From NCBI RefSeq assembly GCF_001297065.1, contig NZ_LHOX01000005.1, positions 1-64,000 on the forward strand: a stretch of DNA of 64,000 bases. Direction: 5' to 3'. How positions within the stretch are numbered: position 1 is the first letter of the stretch; each line of letters begins with the position of its first letter. This DNA is from Enterococcus sp. RIT-PI-f. GTDB lineage: Bacteria; Bacillota; Bacilli; Lactobacillales; Enterococcaceae. This document shows positions 38,013-47,120 of the stretch, in pieces. The notes below the pieces were generated by a model. That model was not told where the DNA came from. It saw only the letters and a program-made list of their open reading frames with translations, and ran no database searches. The position numbers and the translations under genes were made by a program.

Positions 38013-39904
38013 TCTGGCTCCTGACTTGGTTCGGTTTGGTTGGTGGTTGATTCGGTTGATTCGGTTGATTCAGTTATTGAAGCATCTGGTTGATCTTCAG
38101 TCATCCTATCGGACACGCCTAAATCCGTATCATTTTCTGAATCGACTTTCTTCTCATCGCTTTCTTGCGTAGAGTTCTGTTGAGATTCATTTGTATTCTC
38201 TATATCTTCGGAGAAACCAGAAGCGGATTTTGCATGACTATTTTGTTGCATTTGAGTAGAATCAGTTGAATAGCTAGCAGAAGAACTTGCGTAATCTGTC
38301 CGCTTATATAATGTATAACTTTTCTCTGAAGTTGTAGAGCCAAATCCAAATTGATAACCTAGAAATACAATCATCTGTTCGATGGTATCGGGTTGATTCG
38401 AAAAAGAATAATCAAAAGAAATTTTCACATAATCCATTTTTTGGCTATATGAAACGCTAAATCCACTCATAGAACTGTTGCTGAATGGTTGCAAATAATA
38501 ATGGCTTAGAAAATTCTCAGGGATTTTCATATAAAAATCTGTCGATACTTTAAATGAATTTGCTTGTCGTTTCGCAGTCTTGTTAACAACAGTCGTTTGA
38601 AAATCAGAGATCAAGTTGGACAGATCAATGTCAGAAAATTCTTCTTGATCCACTGAAATAACTTCCCTTGAAAAAACTATCTGTTTAGTCATCTTATCCT
38701 TAAATATCAGCTGGGCCTTCTTACCACCTTCTGTATCTAATTGTTTCAGATGGATTATACTATTTTTCAAAAAAGATACTTCAAATTCCTTAGCATCAGT
38801 ACCTGTAAATTCAACATCGAAATTTTCCCTCACATAGTTGCCAATCTCAGCAGAGGTCAAGCCATAAGAAAATGTATTCGTCTGTTCGTTACTAAACATT
38901 TGGTAGTTTGTCCCTATAGTACTTGAATAAAGAGGATTATTCGTATAAGTATTCGTCCGATTCACGTCTGATTCTAATATTAAAGGTTTACAAAAATCAT
39001 TAAATTGATTGTAAGTTAAATGATTATCGATATAATCGAATTTAATACCTGCGACCGTAAACTTAGCATCAACCACACTATTTTCTATACCCAATTGAAG
39101 TTTAAACCCTTCTTGGGCAACATATTCAATGGATTTGAGAACATAGTTGAAATTTCCCGACTGTACTGAGTGTATAGCATGTTTGAGTTTAGTTTCTGTA
39201 TCATCTTGTTCTTTCAAACTGATCATCTGATTGTTCTTATATTTAATAAAAATGATTCCTGGAACAACTGTTGTATACTTATTATCAAGGGTACTATAAT
39301 ACAACTGCTGACCTACAGCATATCCCGCTTGGTTAAATGTCAGACTTTCAGGCCATGCCGAAATTGGGACTGCTTCACTTGCACTTTTGAATGAAAATTG
39401 TAGGCTATCCGAATCAAAAAAGCCTATCGTGTCTGAATCAGTATTGGCTTGACTGATCGTCACTTTGACCTCAACAATCAAAGCTTGGGTGCTGTCCCAT
39501 TGTTTCATTTGTTTAATGGAAAATTGGAGGGTCCTTTCCTCTCCCGATTCGATTGATTCCTTTTGGGTTGGAGAATTGATTGCTAAATATTGCCCAATTT
39601 GCGCCTCACTTAAGACTTGATCCCCGAGTTTTGCAGAGACGATCGAATACGTCAATTTTCCATCTAAAGTTCCGGTGTTCTTCACCTTTACATTGTGAAC
39701 CTGATTCTCTCCTATATGCGCAAAAGATTGGCTCGTTGTAGATTGATTTTCAAGCGTCATCGACAACGTCCCTAGTTGCAACGACAAATCAGCAGAAAAA
39801 ATTTTCTCATCCATAAAGACAGCCTGTACTTCTTTTGGAAACGTACATAGAATACAAAAGAAAGCGGCCAAAATGACCGCTGACAAATGAAATTGCCTCC
39901 GCAT
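38009..39904 (-). CDS. Large secreted protein with camelysin/TasA-like N-terminal domain
   Basis: A 631-residue exported protein. A conventional signal peptide ends near EVQA (residue 28); the following 150 residues (FSADLSLQLGTLSMTL, VKNTGTLDGKLTYSI) resemble the SipW-cognate TasA/camelysin fold. The central 300 residues are unassigned and beta-rich by appearance. The last 100 residues are Ser, Thr, Glu, Gln and Asp rich and low-complexity, with TESTESTTNQTEPSQEPE-like repeats, and no LPXTG motif. It could be a matrix or fibre partner or adhesin. AAAAGGCGGG precedes the ATG, 20 bp after the TasA-like gene. Confidence 0.8.
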   Translation of the reverse strand: MRRQFHLSAVILAAFFCILCTFPKEVQAVFMDEKIFSADLSLQLGTLSMTLENQSTTSQSFAHIGENQVHNVKVKNTGTLDGKLTYSIVSAKLGDQVLSEAQIGQYLAINSPTQKESIESGEERTLQFSIKQMKQWDSTQALIVEVKVTISQANTDSDTIGFFDSDSLQFSFKSASEAVPISAWPESLTFNQAGYAVGQQLYYSTLDNKYTTVVPGIIFIKYKNNQMISLKEQDDTETKLKHAIHSVQSGNFNYVLKSIEYVAQEGFKLQLGIENSVVDAKFTVAGIKFDYIDNHLTYNQFNDFCKPLILESDVNRTNTYTNNPLYSSTIGTNYQMFSNEQTNTFSYGLTSAEIGNYVRENFDVEFTGTDAKEFEVSFLKNSIIHLKQLDTEGGKKAQLIFKDKMTKQIVFSREVISVDQEEFSDIDLSNLISDFQTTVVNKTAKRQANSFKVSTDFYMKIPENFLSHYYLQPFSNSSMSGFSVSYSQKMDYVKISFDYSFSNQPDTIEQMIVFLGYQFGFGSTTSEKSYTLYKRTDYASSSASYSTDSTQMQQNSHAKSASGFSEDIENTNESQQNSTQESDEKKVDSENDTDLGVSDRMTEDQPDASITESTESTESTTNQTEPSQEPE

Positions 39905-39924
39905 ATTTTGCCCGCCTTTTAAAA

Positions 39925-40563
39925 TTAATTATTTGTGTTTTGTTCCACAGTTATATTAATGGCTTCAGAAGCTTTAGATAAATCAAAAGTTTGGGAATCC
40001 TTATTTCTACCTGTCGAATCATTATATTTTTCAGCGTCCTTAGGATCGATTGTAATGATTATTTTTACAAAGATTTTATCATTCGGAGAAATATCAAATT
40101 TATTTCCAGATATATCTTGTGCTGTAGATCGATCATCTCCACTTAATACTACAATGTTCAATCTCATTCCACTTGAATCTAATTGGTCTTCAAAACCCTT
40201 GCTAACTGTATAAAAGACTTTTGCATCTAAGCTACCTGTATATTGTACAGTTTTGGTTAACGTAAACGTATCACCGGGTTGAGCATTGGCAAAAGAATTT
40301 CCAACTTTATTAGAAATTTTTGCATTTTCACTGTAATTGTCCATATAACCATATTGCCACTCGTCATTTGAAGTATCATTAGCCAAACTAACTGTACCAG
40401 TGGATAATTTGATTTCAGAACCCACACTCGTACTATCTGTAAAATAAGCATATGTGCCGTAAGTAGCAAACCCGATAAAAATAAGTGCCAGCATCAGAAT
40501 TGAATAACGGTTGCTCTTGCGCTTTGTATTTCCTTCGCCCTTTTGTTGTTTGTGATTAAACAT
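39925..40563 (-). CDS. TasA/camelysin-like protein with SipW-type signal
   Basis: A 212-residue protein. Its N-terminus has a basic region (TKRKSNR), a hydrophobic helix (about 21-36) and the SipW-recognition signature TYAYFTDS at 37-44, followed by LSTGTVSL, PGDTFTLTKTVQYTGSLDAKVFYTV and a beta-sandwich-like body, as in TasA and CalY. In Bacillus such proteins form extracellular fibres or surface metalloprotease-like layers after SipW cleavage. It is first in the operon, with a good promoter and AAGGAGAG. Homology to the family is convincing; fibre formation here is inference. Confidence 0.85.
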   Translation of the reverse strand: MFNHKQQKGEGNTKRKSNRYSILMLALIFIGFATYGTYAYFTDSTSVGSEIKLSTGTVSLANDTSNDEWQYGYMDNYSENAKISNKVGNSFANAQPGDTFTLTKTVQYTGSLDAKVFYTVSKGFEDQLDSSGMRLNIVVLSGDDRSTAQDISGNKFDISPNDKIFVKIIITIDPKDAEKYNDSTGRNKDSQTFDLSKASEAINITVEQNTNN

Positions 40564-40606
40564 TTTTACTCTCCTTATTATGTGTCTTCTAAGCTCAACG
40601 TTCTAA

Positions 40607-40635
40607 AGTATAGCAAAGGAAAAACCTTATGACAA
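40607..40635 (-). promoter_or_regulatory. Promoter of the SipW/TasA-like operon
   Basis: -35 TTGTCA (40630-40635), 17-bp spacer, -10 TATACT (40607-40612). Transcription would begin about 35 bp before the first gene. Confidence 0.75.
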
Positions 40636-40639
40636 CAAG

Positions 40640-41421
40640 GAAAAACAGCATTTTTAATTTTATAACGCTAGACAAAATATTCACAATAAAGGTTTTATAC
40701 AAGACGAAGATTTTACCGGGATATATAATTATTAAAATTCAATCATTTAGAAAAATACTTTATAACTATTTTGCGATCGATATGTTTTTTAAAATTTATT
40801 TCGCTGTCAAATAAACTGTGCATAGACCTTTAAATTCAACAAGTGAGAACGGAATCATAAAAATACACTGTTTTCTCGAAAATATTGCTGTGATTTATTC
40901 GGTTAAAATAACGTTAAATAAAAACGAAATTCAGTGATGGATTCATTCCGGAAAAATATACAATAAAGCATTAAATATTCATCTTTTATAACATTAGAAT
41001 TTGATTAAAAAACTTACGTTTATTTAGTAAACTAGTTTAAATTTTAACCGTTTTCGAAATAAATGTGTAAAAATCTAGGACTTAGGATCATCTTTATGCT
41101 TGACGATCTGCAATTACTGAATAACAACCAATAGCTATCCAACCTATCTAACTACTGATATAAAAGCATTTATCTATCTTTGACACAATGACCCATCATT
41201 CGAAATATCTTACCAATTAAAAACCAAACGACACAAATAAGCTATCGGCTAAAAAAAAAGACATTTAAGTCTAAATGAAGATTATTTTTTTCTCATATAA
41301 TCATTTGGGTGCACAATGTATTTTTACTTTGTATAGTGTCAAAATTCGACAATCAAAATATTCATTTTTGAACATTTTTTCGTTGTCTTTATATGCAAAT
41401 AGCAGGAGTTATAATAACTCC
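40640..41421. other. AT-rich region without genes
   Basis: About 780 bp of very AT-rich sequence separating the SipW operon from the next minus-strand gene. I found no open frame with a ribosome binding site, no RNA gene signature and no strong repeat. It may hold regulatory sites for the SipW operon, but none that I can name. Confidence 0.5.
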
Positions 41422-41462
41422 AAAAAATAGAGCAGTTAAAAAGGCGTCTTTTTAACTGCTCT
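41422..41462 (-). terminator. Terminator after the large membrane protein
   Basis: Perfect 15-bp stem AGAGCAGTTAAAAAG-GCGT-CTTTTTAACTGCTCT followed on the minus strand by ATTTTTTGG. Confidence 0.9.
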
Positions 41463-41483
41463 ATATTATAGCCATGAACAACA

Positions 41484-43268
41484 TTACTGATTATCTGGTA
41501 CGCCTTCAATCGTCAATGATTCGATACTTGCCGCGGTCATATCGGCTGTCACATTGGCTTGGAATGTCACTTGATCGCCGACTTGCAAGAATTGTGCGTA
41601 GGGTGAATTATTGATATTGACACTATAGATGGTGGGATCATCTTCTAATAGGAAGGAGATCACTGTTTGGCTGGTGCCAGTCAATAATTGGACCCGTTGT
41701 ACGATGCCCTGTTTTTCAGCCATGTTGGCTGGATCACTGCTTTGATTATTGCTGCCGCTAGTGGCTAGCTCAATGCGATAGGCGTCGAGGGCAGTCTGCG
41801 CCGTATCCGCATCAATGACGATATCATTGTCAACAGCGTTGATGTAGACGTATTTCTTGAAGATTCCTTTTGAATCCATCAATGAAACGATCCAGGTCTG
41901 GACACCGTCGATATTATACAGAACAGGCATTTCCGCTTTCCATTTTTTCTCAGGGTATATTTTAGACGCGATCGAGATGGCGCCATCACTATCCATGATG
42001 CCTACATCAGTATCGCGATAATAGGTCAGTTGTCCTGTGCGTGCATTGATCAAAGAGTAGCCTAATGCAGAATCTTGGTTGCTGTCATCACTGGTGAAAT
42101 CAGTGAAATACATCAATTCACTGTCTTTGTTCAACATCGGGGTGATTTGACCAGACGCATAAATGCCATTTTCTGTTGGAATTTTGACATCTTTCTTCGC
42201 ACCGAAAATAAATTGGTTCCACCAGCCTTGGCTATACCGGCCATAATACTCATTCAAGCGATTGGCTGCCGCAGAAGTAATCGGCGCATCAATAAAGCTT
42301 GGGGCTTTTTCACTATCATAAAGGTTGACCTCACCGGTTTCAGCATTTAAGACCGCTGTTTTGAAATGATCAAAATGCATCAAACCTGTGACCCCATATT
42401 CCTTGTACAATGTTTGTACATAAAATGGATTCCCTGCTTCATCGATTTCCAAATTAATCGTGCCTAATGCGCCATAACCTGGAAACGCGGCATAGATTTT
42501 TCGTCCAGCATCTTCATTGAAATAAGCTGAAGGTGTATAATGCAACGGTTTGTTAACGAACTCAGGCTGGGCATTGATATCTGTGGCACTGATTTTAAAA
42601 TAGCCGGGAATTTCTTTGAGTTTGAACCATTTCCAAAACCCATTGTATTCCAGCGTGGCCACATAGACATACTCGCCATTGATGGTTTGTGCTGTGATTC
42701 CGTCCAACGTGAACATATTGGAGTTGGGGATCACTGAAAATTTTTGCAGCATTTTTCGTTTTGCGGTATCAGGCGCGATCGCTATCGGCGTTTCTTTCGT
42801 CGACGTCAGCGTTTCTGCCTGCTCTTCGGTTTTTGCTGGAATCGTAGCATAGATTGAATCCGTAGATACAATGCGTGTGATTCCACTGATTCCCCCTAAT
42901 AACAATGCTGCAACAATAGCCAGCCAAAATAATTGCGGTGCCAAAGTCATTGATTTTTTCGGCGGATTGACTACTTTCTTTTGTTTGGCATTTTTGATTT
43001 CAGTTGCAAGCTGACCGGATTGAATGTATCCCAACAACCATAAAAGCATGCTTGCCATTAAGACACCGATCAAATTGATCCATAAGATCGAAGACAGTGT
43101 TTTGCTAGGCAGCACTACGTAAATAATCCCCGCTAAAATCAGCAGCTCGCCAATCGTCAAGATCATGATGGGTTTCTTCTTGCCTTTTTGCAGGATCGCC
43201 AACAATACGTTGGTGCCCAAGATCCCTAATCCAAATAAGATGGTTAATTGCATAAAGTCAATAAACAT
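41484..43268 (-). CDS. Large membrane-anchored protein of unknown function with OB-like tail
   Basis: A 594-residue protein. The first 85 residues hold three membrane helices, a fourth lies around 110-135, and about 450 residues follow outside the cell. The extracellular part is beta-rich, with repeated WF/YF motifs and several D/N-rich turns. The last 80 residues (GIVQRVQLLTG ... YSVNIN ... VGDQVTF) look like an OB-fold. No catalytic motif recognised. ATG 43268 rather than the preceding GTG is favoured by AGGAGA spacing. A cell-envelope role is only a guess. Confidence 0.75.
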   Translation of the reverse strand: MFIDFMQLTILFGLGILGTNVLLAILQKGKKKPIMILTIGELLILAGIIYVVLPSKTLSSILWINLIGVLMASMLLWLLGYIQSGQLATEIKNAKQKKVVNPPKKSMTLAPQLFWLAIVAALLLGGISGITRIVSTDSIYATIPAKTEEQAETLTSTKETPIAIAPDTAKRKMLQKFSVIPNSNMFTLDGITAQTINGEYVYVATLEYNGFWKWFKLKEIPGYFKISATDINAQPEFVNKPLHYTPSAYFNEDAGRKIYAAFPGYGALGTINLEIDEAGNPFYVQTLYKEYGVTGLMHFDHFKTAVLNAETGEVNLYDSEKAPSFIDAPITSAAANRLNEYYGRYSQGWWNQFIFGAKKDVKIPTENGIYASGQITPMLNKDSELMYFTDFTSDDSNQDSALGYSLINARTGQLTYYRDTDVGIMDSDGAISIASKIYPEKKWKAEMPVLYNIDGVQTWIVSLMDSKGIFKKYVYINAVDNDIVIDADTAQTALDAYRIELATSGSNNQSSDPANMAEKQGIVQRVQLLTGTSQTVISFLLEDDPTIYSVNINNSPYAQFLQVGDQVTFQANVTADMTAASIESLTIEGVPDNQ

Positions 43269-43346
43269 CACTTTTCTCCTTTCATTTCCCTATAGTTCAT
43301 TATTGAGCAAAACAACTATTTTGTCTATCCATCTTTAGAAGGATAA

Positions 43347-43386
43347 ATAAAAACCACCGAAGCCCGCGCGCAGCGACTTCAATGGT
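43347..43386 (-). terminator. Terminator after menG
   Basis: AACCATTGAAGTCGC pairs with GGGCTTCGGTGGTT, followed on the minus strand by TTTATTT. Confidence 0.75.
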
Positions 43387-43411
43387 TGATTGATGGTTAT
43401 CCTTTGGAATT

Positions 43412-44116
43412 TCACTTGGTACCCATATGCATAGCAGTGACGCCTCCTGCATAGCTTTTGATGCGCACATCCCGAAAACCCGCCGCCTCAAAATCAGCCC
43501 GCAACTGCTCTTTGGCGGGAAATGATTGGGCAGATTCTTGCAGCCAAGCATACTCTTGAAAGCTCTTTGCGAAAATCTTGCCAAAGAAAGGCATAATATA
43601 ATGAAAGTAAAAACGAAACAGTTGTTTCCACCCCATCATTTCAGGCTGTGATGTTTCCAGACAAACCACTTTACCGCCAGGCTTCACCACGCGGTAAAGT
43701 TCCTGTAAGACTTGCTGATGATCTGCGACATTCCGTAAACCAAATCCGATCGTCACATAATCAAATTGATCAGCGAGAAAAGACAGCTGCATTGCATTGC
43801 CTAATTGCCAGTCGATGGCAGCCGCATCCTCTGCGCTAGTTTTTTCTTTTGCAATCAGCAGCATTTGTTCACTAAAGTCGACCCCCGTCACGTGACCAGA
43901 AGGCCCCACAGCATTTGCCAAGGCCAAACTCCAATCTCCAGTGCCGCAGCAAACATCCAAGACATCGCTGCCTTTCTTTACAGACATACGCTTCATCACA
44001 TCTTTTCGCCAATGCTTATGCAGACGAAAAGAAATCAGGCTATTCATTGGATCATATTGCGGTGCAATTCGTTCGAACACTTGATGCACTTTAAGTTCCT
44101 TGCTGGGAAGTGCCAT
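43412..44116 (-). CDS. menG: Demethylmenaquinone methyltransferase
   Basis: A 234-residue SAM-dependent C-methyltransferase of the UbiE/MenG family. The SAM-binding motif is DVCCGTGDWSLALA (about 50-63), followed by GVDFSEQML and the family hallmark YDPMNSLISFRLHKHWR at the N-terminus. It methylates demethylmenaquinone in the last step of menaquinone synthesis. ATG 44116 after GAGGAGGAAC is the start; an upstream 12-residue extension is unsupported. No other men gene lies in the window. Confidence 0.92.
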   Translation of the reverse strand: MALPSKELKVHQVFERIAPQYDPMNSLISFRLHKHWRKDVMKRMSVKKGSDVLDVCCGTGDWSLALANAVGPSGHVTGVDFSEQMLLIAKEKTSAEDAAAIDWQLGNAMQLSFLADQFDYVTIGFGLRNVADHQQVLQELYRVVKPGGKVVCLETSQPEMMGWKQLFRFYFHYIMPFFGKIFAKSFQEYAWLQESAQSFPAKEQLRADFEAAGFRDVRIKSYAGGVTAMHMGTK

Positions 44117-44219
44117 TGTAGTTCCTCCTCGCTTCAATAAAGGCGTTTTCATGATTTTTTAAGTCTATCATGAACAAGAGGAATGAACAAAGATTCGAAC
44201 TTTGCTGCTTAAGCAAGGT

Positions 44220-44945
44220 TCATTTGACTATTTTTTTGTGCATATACAGTGTGGCCAACCGATAGTCGTAGTAGATTTTTGAGAATGCCAGCAATTCTCC
44301 ATTTTTGAGGTAACTATCATCCCGCACGATCAATGTGGGCATACCCGCTTCTAAGTGAAAGAATGCTGCTTGTGGTGCAGTTAGTGCGCCACTTTCGATA
44401 AATTTATCAATGAAACCGACTTCCAACTGTTTCTCTTTGGTCAGTGCTTCAAAGATCGACCCTTGTACCATCTCATCTGACATCTGCCCGACCCTGTCAG
44501 CAAGATAATAAGAATGATCGATCAAGTAAGGTTGACCATCCAATGTGCGGTAGCGTTGCACTTCAATAAAACGCTGATCATGGGCAAATTGTATTTGGCT
44601 TGGCAAGAACAGCGCTTCTGAACTGGTGACCTCGCGCTTAAGAAACTGAACAGTCTGGATGTTCTTCTCCCCTCGAGTCAAATCTTCATTGGAGCCTAGC
44701 TCACCTTGTTTCAAAGCAGCAGGATCCGTTTGCGCTCTGACAAATGAACCCCGTCCTTGCATTTGATAGATCCGGCCCATTTTGCTCAATTTATTCAGCG
44801 CTTGTCGCAATGTATACCGGGAAACCGCATAGCGCGCCAACAATTCACGCTCACTGGGCAACTTCCCTGCATCATTTGCTAGATCATGACTATCTATTCC
44901 TCGAATCAATTCTGCCACCAATTGATCGATCGTTGGTTTTTCCAT
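44220..44945 (-). CDS. GntR/HutC-family regulator with UTRA ligand domain
   Basis: A 241-residue repressor: an N-terminal GntR winged helix (LPSERELLARYAVSRYTLRQAL, RIYQMQGRGSFV) and a C-terminal UTRA effector domain (about 80-235), which typically binds a phosphosugar. ATG 44945 after GGGAGCGAGG is the start. It lies directly downstream of the EIIC gene on the same strand but beyond a terminator, and the perfect palindrome at 46941-46958 is a plausible operator. Confidence 0.9.
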   Translation of the reverse strand: MEKPTIDQLVAELIRGIDSHDLANDAGKLPSERELLARYAVSRYTLRQALNKLSKMGRIYQMQGRGSFVRAQTDPAALKQGELGSNEDLTRGEKNIQTVQFLKREVTSSEALFLPSQIQFAHDQRFIEVQRYRTLDGQPYLIDHSYYLADRVGQMSDEMVQGSIFEALTKEKQLEVGFIDKFIESGALTAPQAAFFHLEAGMPTLIVRDDSYLKNGELLAFSKIYYDYRLATLYMHKKIVK

Positions 44946-44995
44946 TTTCCTCGCTCCCTTATTTCTACTACTCAATATGTACACGATTTCCAGAT

Positions 44996-45027
44996 AAAAA
45001 GCCAGCTATTTTTTTGATAGCCGGCTT
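44996..45027 (-). terminator. Terminator after the EIIC gene
   Basis: GCCAGCTAT / ATAGCCGGC with one mismatch, followed on the minus strand by TTTTTATC. Confidence 0.75.
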
Positions 45028-45046
45028 TCGGATGGAATTGTTCAAA

Positions 45047-46402
45047 TTAGACATTTGTCGCTTTGCTTTGTTCTTCGTTGTATAATTTGCCATCATACAT
45101 TTTGATGAATGGGAACCAAATCAAGAAGGCCACCGCTGCACAGATCAAAGCTAATACGAAAGCTCGCCAGTCACCACCAGAACCGATAAAACCGGAAATC
45201 CCAACCGGAATGGGCCATGCCACTTGCGCCAGCGGTGGATTGACAAATCCCCACGAAATAGCAAAATAAGCTATTGTCATAGAAGCCATCGGTGCTAAGA
45301 AGAATGGAATTGCAGTAAATGGATTGTACACCACAGGCATACCAAACAGAATTGGTTCATTTATATTGAAGATTGAAGGCACAATAGCTGCTTTTCCTAA
45401 TGCACTTAGTTGTGCTGATTTGGCAAAAAAGGCAATGAATATAACCATGCCAAGTGTTGCACCTGATCCGCCGATCGTTACAAAACTATTGTTGAATTCA
45501 CCCGCAAAAGCAATATTGGCACCGTTTTGATTTTCTACCATATTCGACAACACGATTGGTGTTAAAAATGAGGTAACAATTGTTGCACCGTGTATCCCAA
45601 CGATCCATAGTGCATGCATGAAGAAATAGATAACTAGCAAACCAATCCAGCTACTACTGATTTGTGAAACAAAGCTAAATGGAATAGCAATCACTTTAAA
45701 AATATCTGTACCTAAAGCAACTAATGAACCGTTGATCACAATAACAACCAAAACAATCAATGCTGTTGGTATCAACGCAGTAAATGAGTTAGATACCCCA
45801 GTTGGTACTGTATCAGGCATTTTGATCACAATATTGCGTTTTACACAAAAAGCATAAATTTTAACAGCAATGATCGACATAATTATTGCTGTAAAAATAC
45901 CTGTAGTGCCAAGTCGCGTCACACCGCCAGCCATTTCCCAACCATCGATGATTTTTTGATCGTCCGTAATAACATTGACTAAAGTAGCCATGCCTCCTTC
46001 GAATACCAATTGCGGCAAACAAATGAAGTAAGCCATCATCGACAACAATGCTCCATTTAATGGATTCAAAAGAATCTTTTCCTCTTGTGCTTGGATTTTC
46101 GTATATTCGTAACCAAACACTAAACAGAAATATAATGCTAAAATCCCCATTGTAGCAGTATTACCAAGCATATAAAGACTTTGTACTTTGTCAAAAGACG
46201 CACTCCAAATTCCTTGTAGAGCAGGAAAACTTTGCGGCAAGACACTAATAACTAAGAACATTGATCCCACAATCGTAAAAGGGATCGATGCCATACCAGC
46301 AGCCATCACGCCTCGTACAATTCTCAATTGCGAGATTTTACCCATTGGTCCCATTAAGTAGCGATCTAAAAAACTAAAAACTTTACTATTTTCTGTATCC
46401 AT
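45047..46402 (-). CDS. PTS EIIC component, lactose/cellobiose family
   Basis: A 451-residue membrane permease of the CelB/LacE EIIC family, with about ten helices. Motifs include the N-terminal FLDRYLMGPMGKISQLR, GGSGATLGM and INEPILFGMPVVYNPF. It is the membrane translocator for a beta-disaccharide, but no EIIA, EIIB or glycosidase gene adjoins it, so its soluble partners must be encoded elsewhere. ATG 46402 lies two bases after the stop of the preceding small membrane-protein gene, with GGGAGG overlapping that gene's end. Confidence 0.92.
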   Translation of the reverse strand: MDTENSKVFSFLDRYLMGPMGKISQLRIVRGVMAAGMASIPFTIVGSMFLVISVLPQSFPALQGIWSASFDKVQSLYMLGNTATMGILALYFCLVFGYEYTKIQAQEEKILLNPLNGALLSMMAYFICLPQLVFEGGMATLVNVITDDQKIIDGWEMAGGVTRLGTTGIFTAIIMSIIAVKIYAFCVKRNIVIKMPDTVPTGVSNSFTALIPTALIVLVVIVINGSLVALGTDIFKVIAIPFSFVSQISSSWIGLLVIYFFMHALWIVGIHGATIVTSFLTPIVLSNMVENQNGANIAFAGEFNNSFVTIGGSGATLGMVIFIAFFAKSAQLSALGKAAIVPSIFNINEPILFGMPVVYNPFTAIPFFLAPMASMTIAYFAISWGFVNPPLAQVAWPIPVGISGFIGSGGDWRAFVLALICAAVAFLIWFPFIKMYDGKLYNEEQSKATNV

Positions 46403-46403
46403 C

Positions 46404-46898
46404 TTATTTTCCTCCCGTTCCTTCAAACGCTTTCAAATATGCTAAATATTTATCTTGATCATGCTCGATCAACCAGATCTTGCGTTGTGCATATAAACAA
46501 ATCAGCAGACCTAGCGTAAACAGACCAAGCAAGAGCCAACGCCCTGTCTGATTCATAAATGGGACAATATACTGTGTTTGTCCTATCAATGCGAAAATAA
46601 TCCCTATGAGATTAATCGCCATTTGTATCCATAGACCACATTTGGTCACCTTCAAACGATTCGATTGCTGCCAATATTTTTGTGTTTGCTCCACCAAAAT
46701 ACAGCCGTCCATGACCATTAGCAGGATTGGAATCATACCAGCAACTGTCCAATGGGCGATACTCAAGATTGTCCAATAAAGATTAACGAAGAAAAAAAGT
46801 GCGGTTACATAACGTAAGAACATAAATCGATTAAAGCGCATACTATTTTGGGCAACTTGTTGTTTGCTCAGACTATAAACAGGTTTGCTGTTTTTCAT
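46404..46898 (-). CDS. Small membrane protein coupled to the EIIC gene
   Basis: A 164-residue protein with four predicted membrane helices and no recognised domain. ATG 46898 after AAGGAGG is the start; the longer frame would begin inside the operator. It is the first gene of a two-gene operon under the palindromic operator. Tight coupling with the EIIC suggests a role in the same sugar uptake, perhaps as an accessory subunit. Confidence 0.75.
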   Translation of the reverse strand: MKNSKPVYSLSKQQVAQNSMRFNRFMFLRYVTALFFFVNLYWTILSIAHWTVAGMIPILLMVMDGCILVEQTQKYWQQSNRLKVTKCGLWIQMAINLIGIIFALIGQTQYIVPFMNQTGRWLLLGLFTLGLLICLYAQRKIWLIEHDQDKYLAYLKAFEGTGGK

Positions 46899-46940
46899 TT
46901 CATTTCCTCCTTTCAATTTGTTTGCAGATGTTCGCCCAAC

Positions 46941-46958
46941 AACTTGTTCGAACAAGTT
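46941..46958 (-). promoter_or_regulatory. Perfect 18-bp palindrome, likely GntR operator
   Basis: AACTTGTTCGAACAAGTT is fully self-complementary and lies between the -10 box and the ribosome binding site, where repressor binding would block transcription. A further half-like TGTTCGCCC follows towards the gene. Confidence 0.7.
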
Positions 46959-46960
46959 CT

Positions 46961-46988
46961 ATTTTAGCATATTATTTTTCAATTGCAA
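46961..46988 (-). promoter_or_regulatory. Promoter of the EIIC operon
   Basis: -35 TTGCAA (46983-46988), 16-bp spacer, -10 TAAAAT (46961-46966), immediately upstream of the palindrome. Confidence 0.6.
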
Positions 46989-47120
46989 CCGATTACTTTA
47001 AACTGTTTTCATTGTTTATCTGGATGAGATTGATTATTTGGTAGATTTTGCTATGCTAATAATAAGGGAACGAAATTCTGATCTATTCACCAAATAGACT
47101 GTAGAAAGAAGGTTTATTAA

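Noticed and set aside
41329-41344. 16-bp identity (TTGTATAGTGTCAAAA) to part of the M-box leader at 9639-9654
   Set aside because: None of the conserved M-box core blocks occur nearby; a match of this length in AT-rich DNA is not significant.
46424-46438. cre-like sequence TTGAAAGCGTTTGAA near the end of the small membrane-protein gene
   Set aside because: It lies inside coding sequence (KAFEG codons) far from the promoter and misses a conserved C; it may be chance.
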